DNA from: Leptospiraceae bacterium
GTDB taxonomy: Bacteria > Spirochaetota > Leptospiria > Leptospirales > Leptospiraceae
DNA: 64,000 nt
Reading direction: 5' to 3'
Assembly: GCA_017996175.1 (NCBI GenBank)
Contig: JAGOHK010000010.1
Location: 1 to 64,000, forward strand
Position numbers and translations under genes: made by a program
Shown here: piece by piece, positions 43,912-52,106 of the stretch
How positions within the stretch are numbered: position 1 is the stretch's first letter
How the letters are laid out: every line of letters starts with the position of its first letter
The notes under the pieces: model-generated
The model's database searches: none
What the model was told of the DNA's origin: nothing
The model's input: the letters and a program-made list of their open reading frames with translations, nothing else

Positions 43912-44916
43912 ATGACTACAATTCCAGAAACAGGTAAAGCAATCGAACTAATAAATTACGATGGATTAGAAACATCAATTCGTGTAACGCAGAGAAAAAT
44001 TAGTCCTCTAAAGGAAACTGATGTACTTGTAAAAATTGCGGCTTCTTCGATTAACCCCTCGGATCTAATGTTTATTAGGGGGCTGTATGGAATCAAAAAG
44101 AAAATTCCCTGCGGCGGAGGATTTGAAGGAAGTGGGACTATTGTTGCGGTAGGCTCAGCAGTTACAAAAGTAAAAATTGGAGATAGAGTTGCTTGCTCTG
44201 CGCATTACATGGGCGATGGTTCGTGGGCTGAATATATGGTCACACCGGAATACAACTGTATACCGCTAATTGATAAAGTTACACTCGAGCAAGGAGCAAC
44301 ATTTTTTGTCAATCCTCTGACTGCTTGTGGGCTTACTAATATCGCAATTAAAGAGAAACGTAACGGGATTGTCCAAACTGCTGCCGCCAGCGCACTCGGA
44401 AAAATGATTCAACGATATGCGACACGTAAAGGACTTCCTGTTATCAATATTGTTCGTAGAGACGAGCAAGTTGAACTATTAAAATCAATTGGTTCGGAGT
44501 ATGTTTTAAATTCCTCTTCATCTGATTTTGAGAGAACATTCTCAAGACTTGTAAAGAAATTAGAGATCACACTTGCCATTGATGCAGTGGCGGGAAGAAC
44601 GGGTGAGGATGTATTTAATATGATGCCTGCCAATTCTAAACTTGTCGTATACGGGGCGTTATCCGAAGAACCGATAGGCGTCACCGCAGGCTCATTGATT
44701 TTTCAAAGGAAAAAAGTAGAGGGTTTCTGGCTTAGTTATTGGATTGCGGATACTCCTCCTGACGAATTTTCTGATATTGTTAAGGACGCGCAAGAGAACC
44801 TTGGAACTGATTTTAAATCAGAGATTAACAAACGTTTTTCGCTAGATGATGGTTATAAAGCGATTGAGTTTTATAAACATAATATGACAAGCGGCAAAGT
44901 GTTATTTGTCCCTTAG
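43912..44916 (+). CDS. Zinc-independent MDR oxidoreductase (quinone reductase-like)
   Basis: A 334-residue member of the medium-chain dehydrogenase/reductase superfamily. ASSINPSDLMFIRGLYG, GFEGSGTIVAVG and VKIGDRVAC give the N-terminal GroES-like domain; the nucleotide fold follows, with QTAAASALGKMIQRYA in place of the Gly-rich loop and INIVRRDEQVELLKSIG. The structural and catalytic zinc Cys residues are missing, as in quinone oxidoreductases. It should use NADPH to reduce quinones or enoyl substrates. It stands alone, with an AGAGA site before the ATG. Confidence 0.85.
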   Translation: MTTIPETGKAIELINYDGLETSIRVTQRKISPLKETDVLVKIAASSINPSDLMFIRGLYGIKKKIPCGGGFEGSGTIVAVGSAVTKVKIGDRVACSAHYMGDGSWAEYMVTPEYNCIPLIDKVTLEQGATFFVNPLTACGLTNIAIKEKRNGIVQTAAASALGKMIQRYATRKGLPVINIVRRDEQVELLKSIGSEYVLNSSSSDFERTFSRLVKKLEITLAIDAVAGRTGEDVFNMMPANSKLVVYGALSEEPIGVTAGSLIFQRKKVEGFWLSYWIADTPPDEFSDIVKDAQENLGTDFKSEINKRFSLDDGYKAIEFYKHNMTSGKVLFVP

Positions 44917-44921
44917 TAATT

Positions 44922-45016
44922 TTGTCATCCCCGAAAATTCCACTCTCCAGCAGCCAAGCTATTATCGGGGATCTTTAGAAATTGAGATTCCCTCCAAAAG
45001 AACTCGGGAATGACAA
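44922..45016. repeat. Intergenic palindromic element with two alternative stems
   Basis: TTGTCATCCCCGA (44922-44934) faces TCGGGAATGACAA (45004-45016) with one mismatch. The same left arm (ATCCCCGA, 44927-44934) is also perfectly complementary to TCGGGGAT at 44965-44972. The element fills the 101-base gap between two convergent genes. It could end both transcripts; the TTGTCATCCC-type end is like that of many small palindromic genomic repeats. Confidence 0.55.
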
Positions 45017-45017
45017 T

Positions 45018-45929
45018 TTAAAATTCTATTTCAGCTTCTGGAAAGGAGTTTCTTATTTCTGTTTCCTTAATGGATCCTAAATCAAGATCTGAGAGAGAAA
45101 TTTTTTTTAGTTTTTTAAGTTCTTCAAATTGAGCAGGAAGTTTTGTGATATTGGTGTAACCAATAAATAAAGCTTCCAATTCTTTTAATTCGCAAATTTC
45201 ATCTGGAAGTTTCTCTATTTTGTTGGAGCTAACAGATAACCATTTTAGATTTTTCAAATTTTTAATATCAGGGGAAATTTTTTCTAAGGCTGTTCCGCTT
45301 AGGGAAAGCCTTGTTAGTTTTTTCATTTCATAAATATCGTTAGGAATTTTTAATTTTTCATTGCTACCTAAATATAAATTCTCCAAAAGAGGGATGCTGA
45401 AAAGTTCGGCGGGTAATTCTGTTAATTCGTTAGAAATTAAATTCAAGAACATCAATTTTTTAAGTTTCCCGATTTGTCTAGGTACTGTGGAAAGTTGATT
45501 ATTCATGAAGCTCATATATTTCAACGTCTTTAAATTTCCAATACTCTGTGGTAGATCTTTTAGAAAATTATTATTCATGGAAAGTTTTTCTAATTTTTCT
45601 AATTTCAAGATGGGTTCAGGAACAGATTCGAATTGATTGAAATCTAAATGTAATCTCAGGATTTTTTTAGATTTTATAATAGAATCAGGAAGACTCTTTA
45701 ATCTATTATTTTCTAAACGGAGTATTTCTAGGTTGGGTAGATTTCCAATGTTATCGGGTAGTTCTTTTAAGTTTTGATCGCTTAGATCTAATTCGCAAAC
45801 AGATTCGATATTTTCCTCTTTGAATGCCTGCTTTAAGGATTCAAATTTTTCACAATTTGCTTGGGCGGTTAAACTAGTAATTGATAGAAAGAAAAAAAGA
45901 GATAAAGTAATATGTTTGAAATAGTTCAT
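45018..45929 (-). CDS. Exported leucine-rich repeat protein
   Basis: A 303-residue protein with a signal peptide (1 to about 23, ending TAQA). The rest consists of about ten 23-residue leucine-rich repeats of the Leptospira/bacterial type: LPDNIGNLPNLEILRLENNR, SVPEPILKLEKLEKLSMNNN, LPQSIGNLKTLKYMSFMNNQ and so on. The solenoid is a protein-binding surface; Leptospira species carry families of such proteins and some bind host or environmental partners. Cys residues occur at both sides of the cap (CEKF, SVCELDLSDQNL). No anchor is seen, so secretion or periplasmic location is open. Confidence 0.9.
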   Translation of the reverse strand: MNYFKHITLSLFFFLSITSLTAQANCEKFESLKQAFKEENIESVCELDLSDQNLKELPDNIGNLPNLEILRLENNRLKSLPDSIIKSKKILRLHLDFNQFESVPEPILKLEKLEKLSMNNNFLKDLPQSIGNLKTLKYMSFMNNQLSTVPRQIGKLKKLMFLNLISNELTELPAELFSIPLLENLYLGSNEKLKIPNDIYEMKKLTRLSLSGTALEKISPDIKNLKNLKWLSVSSNKIEKLPDEICELKELEALFIGYTNITKLPAQFEELKKLKKISLSDLDLGSIKETEIRNSFPEAEIEF

Positions 45930-45983
45930 ATTTAAAATATACGAAATTTATTTACTGAAAGCAAGAATTTTTTTACAATAATT

Positions 45984-46988
45984 TCATTCTACCGTTGCAT
46001 AAGTTTCACAGTTTAATTTTTCAGAATCTTCTTCCGTTTCCATTCTAAATTGATCGGGGTTAAACGCATTCAAATAGCCAACAAAATCTTCCAGACTTGG
46101 GGTAGTCACTAATTTATGACGAAGCTCGGAAACTCCAAAATAATTTTTGAGATACTTAGCGACATGTTTGCGAAATAAAACAAGCCCCAACTGCTCCCCG
46201 TAGAAATTTGTCATTAGATCTAAATGTCTAAAGATCATAGAACGAACCTCGGGAAAAGTTAAAGTTGATTTGTCAATGCCTGCAAAAATCCAAGGATTAC
46301 CGATGGCTGAGCGACCAATCAAAACTCCATCTACGCCGGAAGTTCGAATTCGTTCTTGTGCTTGCGCGTAACTTTGAATATCCCCATTTCCAAAGATAGG
46401 AACTTTCGCGAAAGATTTAATTTCAGAAATTATATTCCAATCGGCAAATCCTGTGTATGCCATTGTTTTAGTCCTACCATGAACCGAAATCGCTTGCGCT
46501 CCAGCTTCTTGTAAAACGTGCACAATTTCACGGTAATTCAAACTATCGTGATCCCAACCGATTCGAATTTTGGCAGTGACGGGAACTTTTACAGTGCGAG
46601 TCATCGACTCGATAATTTTACCAACATATTCAGGCTTTCGAAGAAGTCCTGCCCCAGAGCCACGATGAGAAACTTTGGCGACAGAGCATCCCATGTTAAG
46701 ATCAATTATGTCAGGTCCCAAATCTTCGATAATGCGACAAGCCTCGGTGATGATTTCGAGATTGTTGCCGAAAACTTGAAAAGAAATAGGGCGCTCCATT
46801 TCTTGAAAGCGAAACAAGTCAATGGATTTCTTAGAATGATGGCTAATTCCATCCGTACTCACAAACTCAGTGTATGCAAAGCCTGAGCCCATTTCCCGAC
46901 AAATCTGACGGTATGGACTATCCGAAACTCCAGCCATAGGAGAAAGGACGATATTATTCTGAATTTCGACGTTGCCAATTTTTATCAT
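45984..46988 (-). CDS. dusB: tRNA-dihydrouridine synthase (DusB-like)
   Basis: A 334-residue FMN enzyme. NNIVLSPMAGVSDSPYRQIC opens the TIM barrel; DLNMGCSVAKVSHRGSGAGL contains the catalytic Cys loop; VTAKIRIGWDH and ISVHGRTKTMAYTG, GNGDIQSYAQAQE and GVLIGRSAIGNPWIF follow. It reduces uridines in the D-loop of tRNA with NADPH. The C-terminal helical tRNA-binding domain is present (about 245-320). In other bacteria dusB is often next to fis or housekeeping genes; here it is alone, 145 bases from the divergent PilZ gene. Confidence 0.92.
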   Translation of the reverse strand: MIKIGNVEIQNNIVLSPMAGVSDSPYRQICREMGSGFAYTEFVSTDGISHHSKKSIDLFRFQEMERPISFQVFGNNLEIITEACRIIEDLGPDIIDLNMGCSVAKVSHRGSGAGLLRKPEYVGKIIESMTRTVKVPVTAKIRIGWDHDSLNYREIVHVLQEAGAQAISVHGRTKTMAYTGFADWNIISEIKSFAKVPIFGNGDIQSYAQAQERIRTSGVDGVLIGRSAIGNPWIFAGIDKSTLTFPEVRSMIFRHLDLMTNFYGEQLGLVLFRKHVAKYLKNYFGVSELRHKLVTTPSLEDFVGYLNAFNPDQFRMETEEDSEKLNCETYATVE

Positions 46989-47132
46989 GGGATAATTACC
47001 AAGTTTAAAGAGCCGTGTACTGAATCAAATAAGTATTTGTGGAAATATTTCTAGCCAAAACCTTTGCATTGCAACTTAGCTTTCTTGGAAAAAACTTCTT
47101 GCATTTTTCAATACGTATTTTAGACATTTGAT

Positions 47133-47486
47133 ATGAACTCAGAGATAAGAAAAGCAGATAGAATTTTCCCAAAAGACTTTGCAGATTATGCCGTTCAACT
47201 TCATACAAGCGATGAGAATTTTAGCGGGTACCTAGGAAATATTTCCGAGACGGGACTTTGTGCAATTATGCCAGCTAGTTTTCAACCCGAAGTAAATGAA
47301 GTAAGTGAGGGATCTGTCTTACACTGGCCTACAGGGGATAACATGGAAATAACCGGTCGAATTGCTTGGAAGAGAGACTATGAGTTTCAGAAAAAACCCC
47401 ACACGATGATCGGTATGGAGTTTTCTGAAACAATCACTTTCCCTGAATACCTATTAGCTCTTAGCCTCTCAGTTGGAGAAGACTAA
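47133..47486 (+). CDS. PilZ-domain protein, putative c-di-GMP receptor
   Basis: A 117-residue protein made of one PilZ domain. The c-di-GMP-binding elements RxxxR (RKADR, residues 6-10) and N-x-S-x-x-G (NISETG, about 37-42) are both present, followed by GRIAWKRD and a GMEFSE strand. It should bind cyclic di-GMP and switch a partner protein; the partner is unknown. No clear ribosome site is visible. The stop overlaps that of the convergent thiolase by 4 bases. Confidence 0.85.
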   Translation: MNSEIRKADRIFPKDFADYAVQLHTSDENFSGYLGNISETGLCAIMPASFQPEVNEVSEGSVLHWPTGDNMEITGRIAWKRDYEFQKKPHTMIGMEFSETITFPEYLLALSLSVGED

Positions 47487-48664
47487 AGATTCGGATTTTC
47501 TAGAACGATAGCGATTCCTTGCCCGCCTCCGATACAAAGTGAGGCTACTCCGTATTTAACTTTCCTACGTCTCATCTCATAAGCAAGTGTTAGAGTTACT
47601 CTAGCACCACTTGCCCCAAGCGGATGTCCGATAGCAATGGCTCCCCCGTTTACGTTTGTGATTTCTGGATTAAGTCCAAGCTCTTTTTGAACAGCAAGGT
47701 ATTGAGCGGCAAATGCTTCATTTACCTCAACAAGACCCATATCTTTCAAAGTCAAACCAGCAGATGCAAGAGCACGAGGAATTGCAAGAGCAGGACCAAT
47801 TCCCATCTTAGCAGGATCACATCCGCTATGACCATAAGACTTAATAATCGCTAGAGGCTTTTTGCCTAACTTATCAGCGTAAGAACGAGAAGATACAATC
47901 ACTGCCCCTGCACCGTCGTTGATACCTGACGCATTACCAGCAGTAACCGTTCCATCTTTTTTGAAAGCAGGCTTTAAAGAAGCCATTTTATCCTTAGAAG
48001 CTTTCCCACGAATGAATTCATCTTTCTCAAATACGATAGGAGTTTTTCCTGGGAGGGTAATAGAGTGTATCTCCTCTTTCAATAAACCATCTAAAGTAGC
48101 TCTCTCGGCACGTTCTTGGGAAATCGCCGCCCAGTCGTCTTGTTCTTGACGAGAGATGCTGTATTGAACAGCAAGATTTTCCGCAGTCATTCCCATCGGA
48201 AGTTCCACATACATATCTGTCAAACCTTGGTTTAAACTATCTTCGAATTCTGCTGCACCGTATTTGATTCCCCAACGAGCATTTCGCACAACGTATGGAG
48301 CTTGGCTCATAGACTCAGAACCTCCGGCTAACACGACACTAGCCTCATTTAAGTAAATTTTCTTCGCGGCGAGAATAATTGCTTCCATTCCAGAGCCACA
48401 AAGCCTGTTGACTGTAAGCGCTGGAGTTTCTACTTTCAGACCAGCTTTAAGACCGATATGTCTTGCGAGATAAATCGAATCTTTTCCAGAAGGAACTACA
48501 TTCCCGAAAATACTTTCCCCAATATCACTTGCATTTACGCCCGCTTTAGCAATCGCAGCCTTAGCCACTTCCACACCCATTTCTGTGGCACCGAAATCTT
48601 TTAAAGTTCCGCCAAAACTCCCAAATGCGCTTCTCACGCCGTCAATGATTACCGCTTCTTCCAT
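47483..48664 (-). CDS. Acetyl-CoA acetyltransferase (thiolase)
   Basis: A 393-residue thiolase. The acyl-enzyme Cys lies in [12 protein letters not shown] (about 83-94), and the closing motifs [19 protein letters not shown] (about 341-359) and [15 protein letters not shown] (about 374-388) supply the catalytic His and second Cys. It condenses two acetyl-CoA or cleaves 3-ketoacyl-CoA in fatty acid oxidation. Leptospira live on long-chain fatty acids, so a degradative role is attractive. An AGGAAAAC site precedes the ATG. It stands alone and marks the edge of the accessory region. Confidence 0.92.
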   Translation of the reverse strand: MEEAVIIDGVRSAFGSFGGTLKDFGATEMGVEVAKAAIAKAGVNASDIGESIFGNVVPSGKDSIYLARHIGLKAGLKVETPALTVNRLCGSGMEAIILAAKKIYLNEASVVLAGGSESMSQAPYVVRNARWGIKYGAAEFEDSLNQGLTDMYVELPMGMTAENLAVQYSISRQEQDDWAAISQERAERATLDGLLKEEIHSITLPGKTPIVFEKDEFIRGKASKDKMASLKPAFKKDGTVTAGNASGINDGAGAVIVSSRSYADKLGKKPLAIIKSYGHSGCDPAKMGIGPALAIPRALASAGLTLKDMGLVEVNEAFAAQYLAVQKELGLNPEITNVNGGAIAIGHPLGASGARVTLTLAYEMRRRKVKYGVASLCIGGGQGIAIVLENPNL

Positions 48665-48785
48665 CTTGTTTTCCTATGAAAATTTATTTAGTAAGAATAC
48701 TTACATGACATTTTTGTGTAAGGGCTTGATTTAGCAAGGAAATCTTGGTGGGGAAATTGGGGGCGTTGCGGCGACATTATTTTAT

Positions 48786-48847
48786 TCGGTAATCGCGTAA
48801 ATGAAGGCGCGAAAACGTTTTCGCGCCTTCATTTGCGCGATTACCGA
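48786..48847. repeat. Near-perfect loop-less palindrome, two 31-base arms
   Basis: The centre lies between 48816 and 48817. All 31 base pairs match except T48798 with G48835, which still pairs as G-U in RNA. The core reads GCGCGAAAACGTTTTCGCGC and the arms are much GC-richer than the surroundings. It sits in the 520-base gap 48665-49184, which contains no gene that I can support; GC-rich words such as CCGCCGCCGCGC follow. A stem without a loop is not a usual terminator. Confidence 0.85.
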
Positions 48848-48986
48848 TATATCGCAAAACCGCCGCCGCGCTTTCCGCTCCAATGCTAAGAAGCATTTCC
48901 ACTACAATCGCTAACGCTACGAGTAGTGAAACTTTTACCCAAGTGAGGATAATATTAATTATCCTTAATTATAAAAATCCCTTCCA

Positions 48987-49009
48987 ATTTGGAACCCAGG
49001 GTTCCAAAT
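48987..49009 (-). terminator. Perfect 23-base palindrome, likely terminator of the RelE-like pair
   Basis: ATTTGGAACCC, a single central A, and GGGTTCCAAAT form a perfect dyad. Read on the minus strand, the direction of the toxin-antitoxin genes that end at 49185, the stem is followed after about 10 bases by ATTTTTAT. That is a fair intrinsic terminator, though the distance to the T-run is longer than usual. An operator function cannot be ruled out. Confidence 0.45.
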
Positions 49010-49184
49010 CTGATAAAAATTTTGCGGTTTCAACCCCTTTTTCGAACTAAGAAAAATTGAAATGAGCTAGTATTTCATTGACTCATTTGAATTTATTGGG
49101 GATTTTATTGGCATACTTGCGGATAATCGGAAGTGAGCTCGTTTTGGTGAGTCATGTAAATAAATTATAGACGAAATGAACATT

Positions 49185-49460
49185 TTAATTTACATATACG
49201 ATAGATACATGCTCACGCCAGAATTCCGTAAACGGCTTCGAAATATCGAAAGTCTTTTCTGATTTTCCTTTACCTTTCGATTTTATGGAAATACGAATTT
49301 TAAAACAGTGGTTACTGAAAGGTATCCCTTGTGCAGGATTTTCTTCTAAACTTAGAATTAATCCAGCTAGCTCTTCTTTTAATGATTTATATTTCTTGAT
49401 TAATTTCTTAGATTGCTTCTCAAATATAGAAGTTGTCTTTATATCATAATGCAATTTCAT
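49185..49460 (-). CDS. RelE/ParE-type toxin with aberrant C terminus
   Basis: A 91-residue protein. Residues 1 to about 65 match the small RelE-type toxins: FEKQSKKLIKKYKSLKEELA, then LEENPAQGIPFSNHCFKIRI and SIKSKGKGKSE. Known relatives continue with a GGARVIT-like strand and end with an IYDKSE segment of catalytic residues. Here the part after KGKGKSE (FDISKPFTEFWREHVSIVYV) shows no likeness to that, and the other two frames do not restore it. The toxin may have lost its active site. It overlaps the antitoxin by 4 bases. Confidence 0.65.
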   Translation of the reverse strand: MKLHYDIKTTSIFEKQSKKLIKKYKSLKEELAGLILSLEENPAQGIPFSNHCFKIRISIKSKGKGKSEKTFDISKPFTEFWREHVSIVYVN

Positions 49461-49663
49461 AAAGATTTTAAAAAGTCTTTCGCACTTTTTAATTTAATTT
49501 TGCCTTTTTTAAAAGAGTTAATTTGATCTACTGAATCTTTTAAGTCTTTTAGAAGCTCTGCTTTTTGAGGTGTGATCGCAGTAGTTTTTACGAATGAAAA
49601 ATTTTGTAAAACTTCAATTATAAAATCAGCTTTTTTATCTGGTACATCAATTAATACTTTCAT
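49457..49663 (-). CDS. Antitoxin-like partner of the RelE-type toxin
   Basis: A 68-residue protein with a helical, charged C terminus (KAELLKDLKDSVDQINSFKK, then KSAKDFLKSL). The opening MKVLIDVPDKKADFIIEVLQ is common to small antitoxins paired with RelE-type toxins in many phyla. It shares ATGA with the toxin start, so the two are translationally coupled. Autoregulation by binding its own promoter is usual for such pairs, but I see no clear operator upstream. Confidence 0.75.
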   Translation of the reverse strand: MKVLIDVPDKKADFIIEVLQNFSFVKTTAITPQKAELLKDLKDSVDQINSFKKGKIKLKSAKDFLKSL

Positions 49664-49838
49664 ACTCTTAAATTAAACAATAAGCAATTTTATTTCAAGC
49701 CTTTTTAGTTCTTGCCTAACGTATATATAATTTATAAAATTAAATTTATAGGATGTAAACCATGAAAACTCGTTATTCGAAATTTTTATCGAATCCAATC
49801 AAAGTAAAAGATTTTCATATCTATTCAAGAGATGAGCT

Positions 49839-50012
49839 TTATGCTTGACTCAATTCTTGGACATTGTTGAATTTTGGTAAATTCTCTCGCCATTTCGTAT
49901 AATCAAAATTATTTCTTTTGATGATAGAAATAAATCTTTCTGTTTCTAAACTGCCTAGACTTTGAAATAACACTTGGAAGGCTTGCATTTTAATTTCAGT
50001 ATCAGATCGCAT
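49839..50012 (-). CDS. Small partner protein of the PIN toxin, copy 2
   Basis: A 57-residue frame starting at the ATG at 50012, 3 bases after the stop of the paralogue at 50016-50234. The two align along their length: RSDTEIKMQAFQVLFQSLGS with KTDSEIRYEGMNTLLKYMDN, then ETERFISIIKRNNFDYTKWR with DAERFITLIKRENFDYTKWR. It lacks the last 15 residues of copy 1. Conservation of amino acids across two copies shows that it is a real gene. It may be a second antitoxin or a duplicate in decay. Confidence 0.7.
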   Translation of the reverse strand: MRSDTEIKMQAFQVLFQSLGSLETERFISIIKRNNFDYTKWRENLPKFNNVQELSQA

Positions 50013-50015
50013 AAT

Positions 50016-50234
50016 TTATTTTACTATTGAAACATCTTTAAGATTTTTCTGATATTCCATAGCCGCTTTACTAATTTCGCGACCGGTCATTCCAGTAAAA
50101 AGATTTTGTCTCCACTTAGTGTAATCAAAATTTTCTCTTTTTATGAGAGTAATAAATCTTTCAGCATCCAGATTATCCATATATTTTAAAAGGGTATTCA
50201 TTCCCTCGTATCTTATCTCAGAATCAGTTTTCAT
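50016..50234 (-). CDS. Small partner protein of the PIN toxin, copy 1 (candidate antitoxin)
   Basis: A 72-residue, mostly helical protein containing AERFITLIKRENFDYTKWRQ and a C-terminal MTGREISKAAMEYQKNLKD. It overlaps the end of the PIN-domain gene by 11 bases, an arrangement typical of toxin-antitoxin pairs with the toxin first. No known antitoxin DNA-binding fold (ribbon-helix-helix, AbrB, Phd) is evident to me. The antitoxin role is inferred from position. A shorter paralogue follows after 3 bases. Confidence 0.7.
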   Translation of the reverse strand: MKTDSEIRYEGMNTLLKYMDNLDAERFITLIKRENFDYTKWRQNLFTGMTGREISKAAMEYQKNLKDVSIVK

Positions 50235-50670
50235 CTTGTTTCTCCTCGAAGAAATGTATAGGATTCATCAATCTTATTTCTTTTACCAAATTTTTTCTAG
50301 TCAAAATTCCATTGTCAGTAGTTAAAAAAATGTCTGCTTTTCCTTCAATCGCACAGGAAATATGTAAAGCATCTAAACTTTTAAAGCCTAATTCTTCTAA
50401 ACTTTCCATTCTAGTTAGAACAGCTTCATTTTCTAGAATGTTTTGGATAGCTAATTGTTTCCAAGATTGAATAGATAATCGTTTTTCATCTGAGGAATTA
50501 CGAGAATTTTCAAAATCTAAAACATAAGACCATATTAATTCTATTTCTTTTATTTTAACCAAGTCTTGAATGAACTGTTTGGCTTCCGTTTCCAACTTAA
50601 CCTTAGCTTGTGACTGCTCATCATAAGGTCGATTGAAACAACAATTATCTAAATAAATCCTCATCTTCAT
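50224..50670 (-). CDS. PIN-domain (VapC-like) ribonuclease toxin
   Basis: A 148-residue PIN-domain protein. The acidic metal-site residues are D8 (IYLDNCCFNRPYD), Glu near 27-29, D100 (SLDALHIS) and D119 (FLTTDNGI), so the site looks complete. The LDNCCFNRPYD opening defines a PIN subgroup distinct from classical VapC (which begins xDTSxL). It would cut RNA in the cytoplasm. GAGGAGAGAGG precedes two possible ATG codons at 50670 and 50664. The antitoxin candidates lie downstream, with an 11-base overlap. Confidence 0.85.
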   Translation of the reverse strand: MKMRIYLDNCCFNRPYDEQSQAKVKLETEAKQFIQDLVKIKEIELIWSYVLDFENSRNSSDEKRLSIQSWKQLAIQNILENEAVLTRMESLEELGFKSLDALHISCAIEGKADIFLTTDNGILTRKNLVKEIRLMNPIHFFEEKQDEN

Positions 50671-50796
50671 CCTCTCTCCTCAATATCGACATTATCATCG
50701 CTTAGGACGTTACACTCTTCCATTAACCATTCAACATTAATAATTAACCATTATCCTATATCCTCGGAATCTCTCTTGGAATTTTCTTGAATGTAA

Positions 50797-51435
50797 TTCG
50801 TTAGTAATAACAATCCGGTTGGAGACTTTTTTTGTATTTCTTGTAAATCAGAATATGAATTAAAAAGTAAACGGGATTCTTTCTCTTTAAAAATAGTGGA
50901 TGGCGCGTATGAGACTATGATCCAAAGAATTAATTCAAGTAATAATCCACATTTCTTTTTTTTAAACTACTCATTCAAGAAATTAGAGGTTCAAAATTTT
51001 CTTGTGATTCCTAAACATTATTTTGTAGATAGTATAATTCAAGAAAGGAAACCGTTAAGTAACAATGCGAGAAGAGCTGGCTGGATTGGTTGTAATATCC
51101 TTCTTCAAAATATTCCATCGACGGGCAAAATATTTCTAATTAAAAATGGTAGAGTTGAAAACAAAAGTAATGTTATTGCAACTTGGTCTAAAACTGCTTT
51201 TATTGGAAAGCAGAAGCTAGAGAGTAGAGGATGGGCTATTGAAATATTAAATTTAATTGAAAAAATCAGTGAAAATGAATTTAACCTAAATCAAATGTAT
51301 TCTTTCGAAGGTTTATTAAAAAAGAAATTTCCAAATAACAATTTTATAAAAGATAAAATACGACAACAACTGCAAGTATTAAGAGATAAAGGATTACTCG
51401 AATTTAAAGGCAACGGAATTTATAGAAAAATTTAA
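50797..51435 (+). pseudogene. dpnI: 5'-truncated, frameshifted dpnI restriction endonuclease
   Basis: The open part encodes the DpnI homology from NNPVGDFFCISC onward. D in VGDFF and E and K in SEYELKSK correspond to the PD-(D/E)xK residues of DpnI, and FFCISC to its second zinc pair. It continues through DGAYETMIQRI, NPHFFFLNYSFKK, RRAGWIGCNI and SRGWAIEILN to the C-terminal winged helix, which binds methylated DNA (KIRQQLQVLRDKGLLEFKG). The N-terminal 35 or so residues with the first zinc pair are missing; stops lie at 50788 and 50794, and a frame-2 scrap WNFLECNS precedes them. DpnI cuts GATC only when methylated. Confidence 0.85.
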
Positions 51436-51899
51436 TTTACAAGCAACTTCAAATTAGCCTGTTCGTTGTCATCAATGCAAACAAAAATCCCTCCATCATC
51501 CGTCATAAGTTTATGCAGTAACTGCAAACGTGGATACATCATACAGAGCCATTTGTCATGACGACTTAGGTCTTCGCCTTCTTTGCCGACGACTTGGGAA
51601 AGCCATTTTTTAATTTTGGGATCGTTTACGTTGTCATTGTAAATCCAGTTTTCGTTTCCAGTGTTATACGGAGGGTCGATGCAGATACACTTGATTCGCC
51701 CCTCGTATTCAGGAAGAAGGCTTTTGAGTGCTTCCAGATTGTCGCCGTGGATGATTTTGTTGCCACTGAGTTCGGTCGCTAGCCCTGGCGAGCGGAGTCG
51801 AAGCGACGGATACGAGTATTTATGCTCAAGAGTCCTAAACGGAACATCTCTGTGGTGGTTTATGACTTTTTCTTTTCCAATCCAATGTAGAGTAGGCAT
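51432..51899 (-). pseudogene. 3'-truncated adenine/cytosine-N4 DNA methyltransferase (type III Mod-like)
   Basis: A 155-residue N-terminal fragment. GNKIIHGDNLEALKSLLPEY and IDPPYNTGNENWIYND (DPPY at 75-78) are motif IV and its surroundings in type III Mod and related methyltransferases, which are usually 500-650 residues long. It continues to GGIFVCIDDNEQANLKLLV and then stops, so the target-recognition and SAM-binding parts are lost. An insert of about 14 residues (PSLRLRSPGLATEL, 31-44) is out of place and derives from a GC-richer repeat. Its stop codon overlaps that of the convergent dpnI by 4 bases. Confidence 0.85.
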
Positions 51900-52001
51900 T
51901 AATCATAGTTTTTTGGAAATGTTAAGAATGACAAGTAAAATCCCCCCCGACGAAGGCGTTGGATTTGTGACCAAGCAAATGGGGGTGAAAAAGGGGGTTT
52001 T

Positions 52002-52106
52002 TTAGGATTCAATCCACACATCAATAAACAGCAAGCCTACCATCTTTGCAAATTTCAAACGATGTTGTCCGTCCTTTAAACTTACAAGACTTTGCCGCTC
52101 GAATGA
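52002..52106 (-). pseudogene. Gene scrap with DGQHR motif
   Basis: In the 400-base gap 51900-52300 the only protein-like trace is a 34-residue frame, SLVSLKDGQHRLKFAKMVG followed by LLFIDVWIES, ending at 52002. The DGQHRL wording recalls ParB-like or DGQHR-domain proteins, but the piece is too short to assign. Nothing else in the gap looks coding; it also holds runs of C and G (51942-52000) foreign to the local composition. Confidence 0.35.

Noticed and set aside
46518-46886. 122-codon plus-strand frame within dusB
   Set aside because: Fully antisense to the well-supported dusB gene.
49762-49848. 28-codon frame with ATG upstream of the small PIN partner genes
   Set aside because: Short, on the opposite strand, overlapping the end of a supported gene, and without likeness to any family.
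51661-52005. 114-codon plus-strand frame
   Set aside because: It is the antisense shadow of the methyltransferase fragment and runs into low-complexity C/G tracts.
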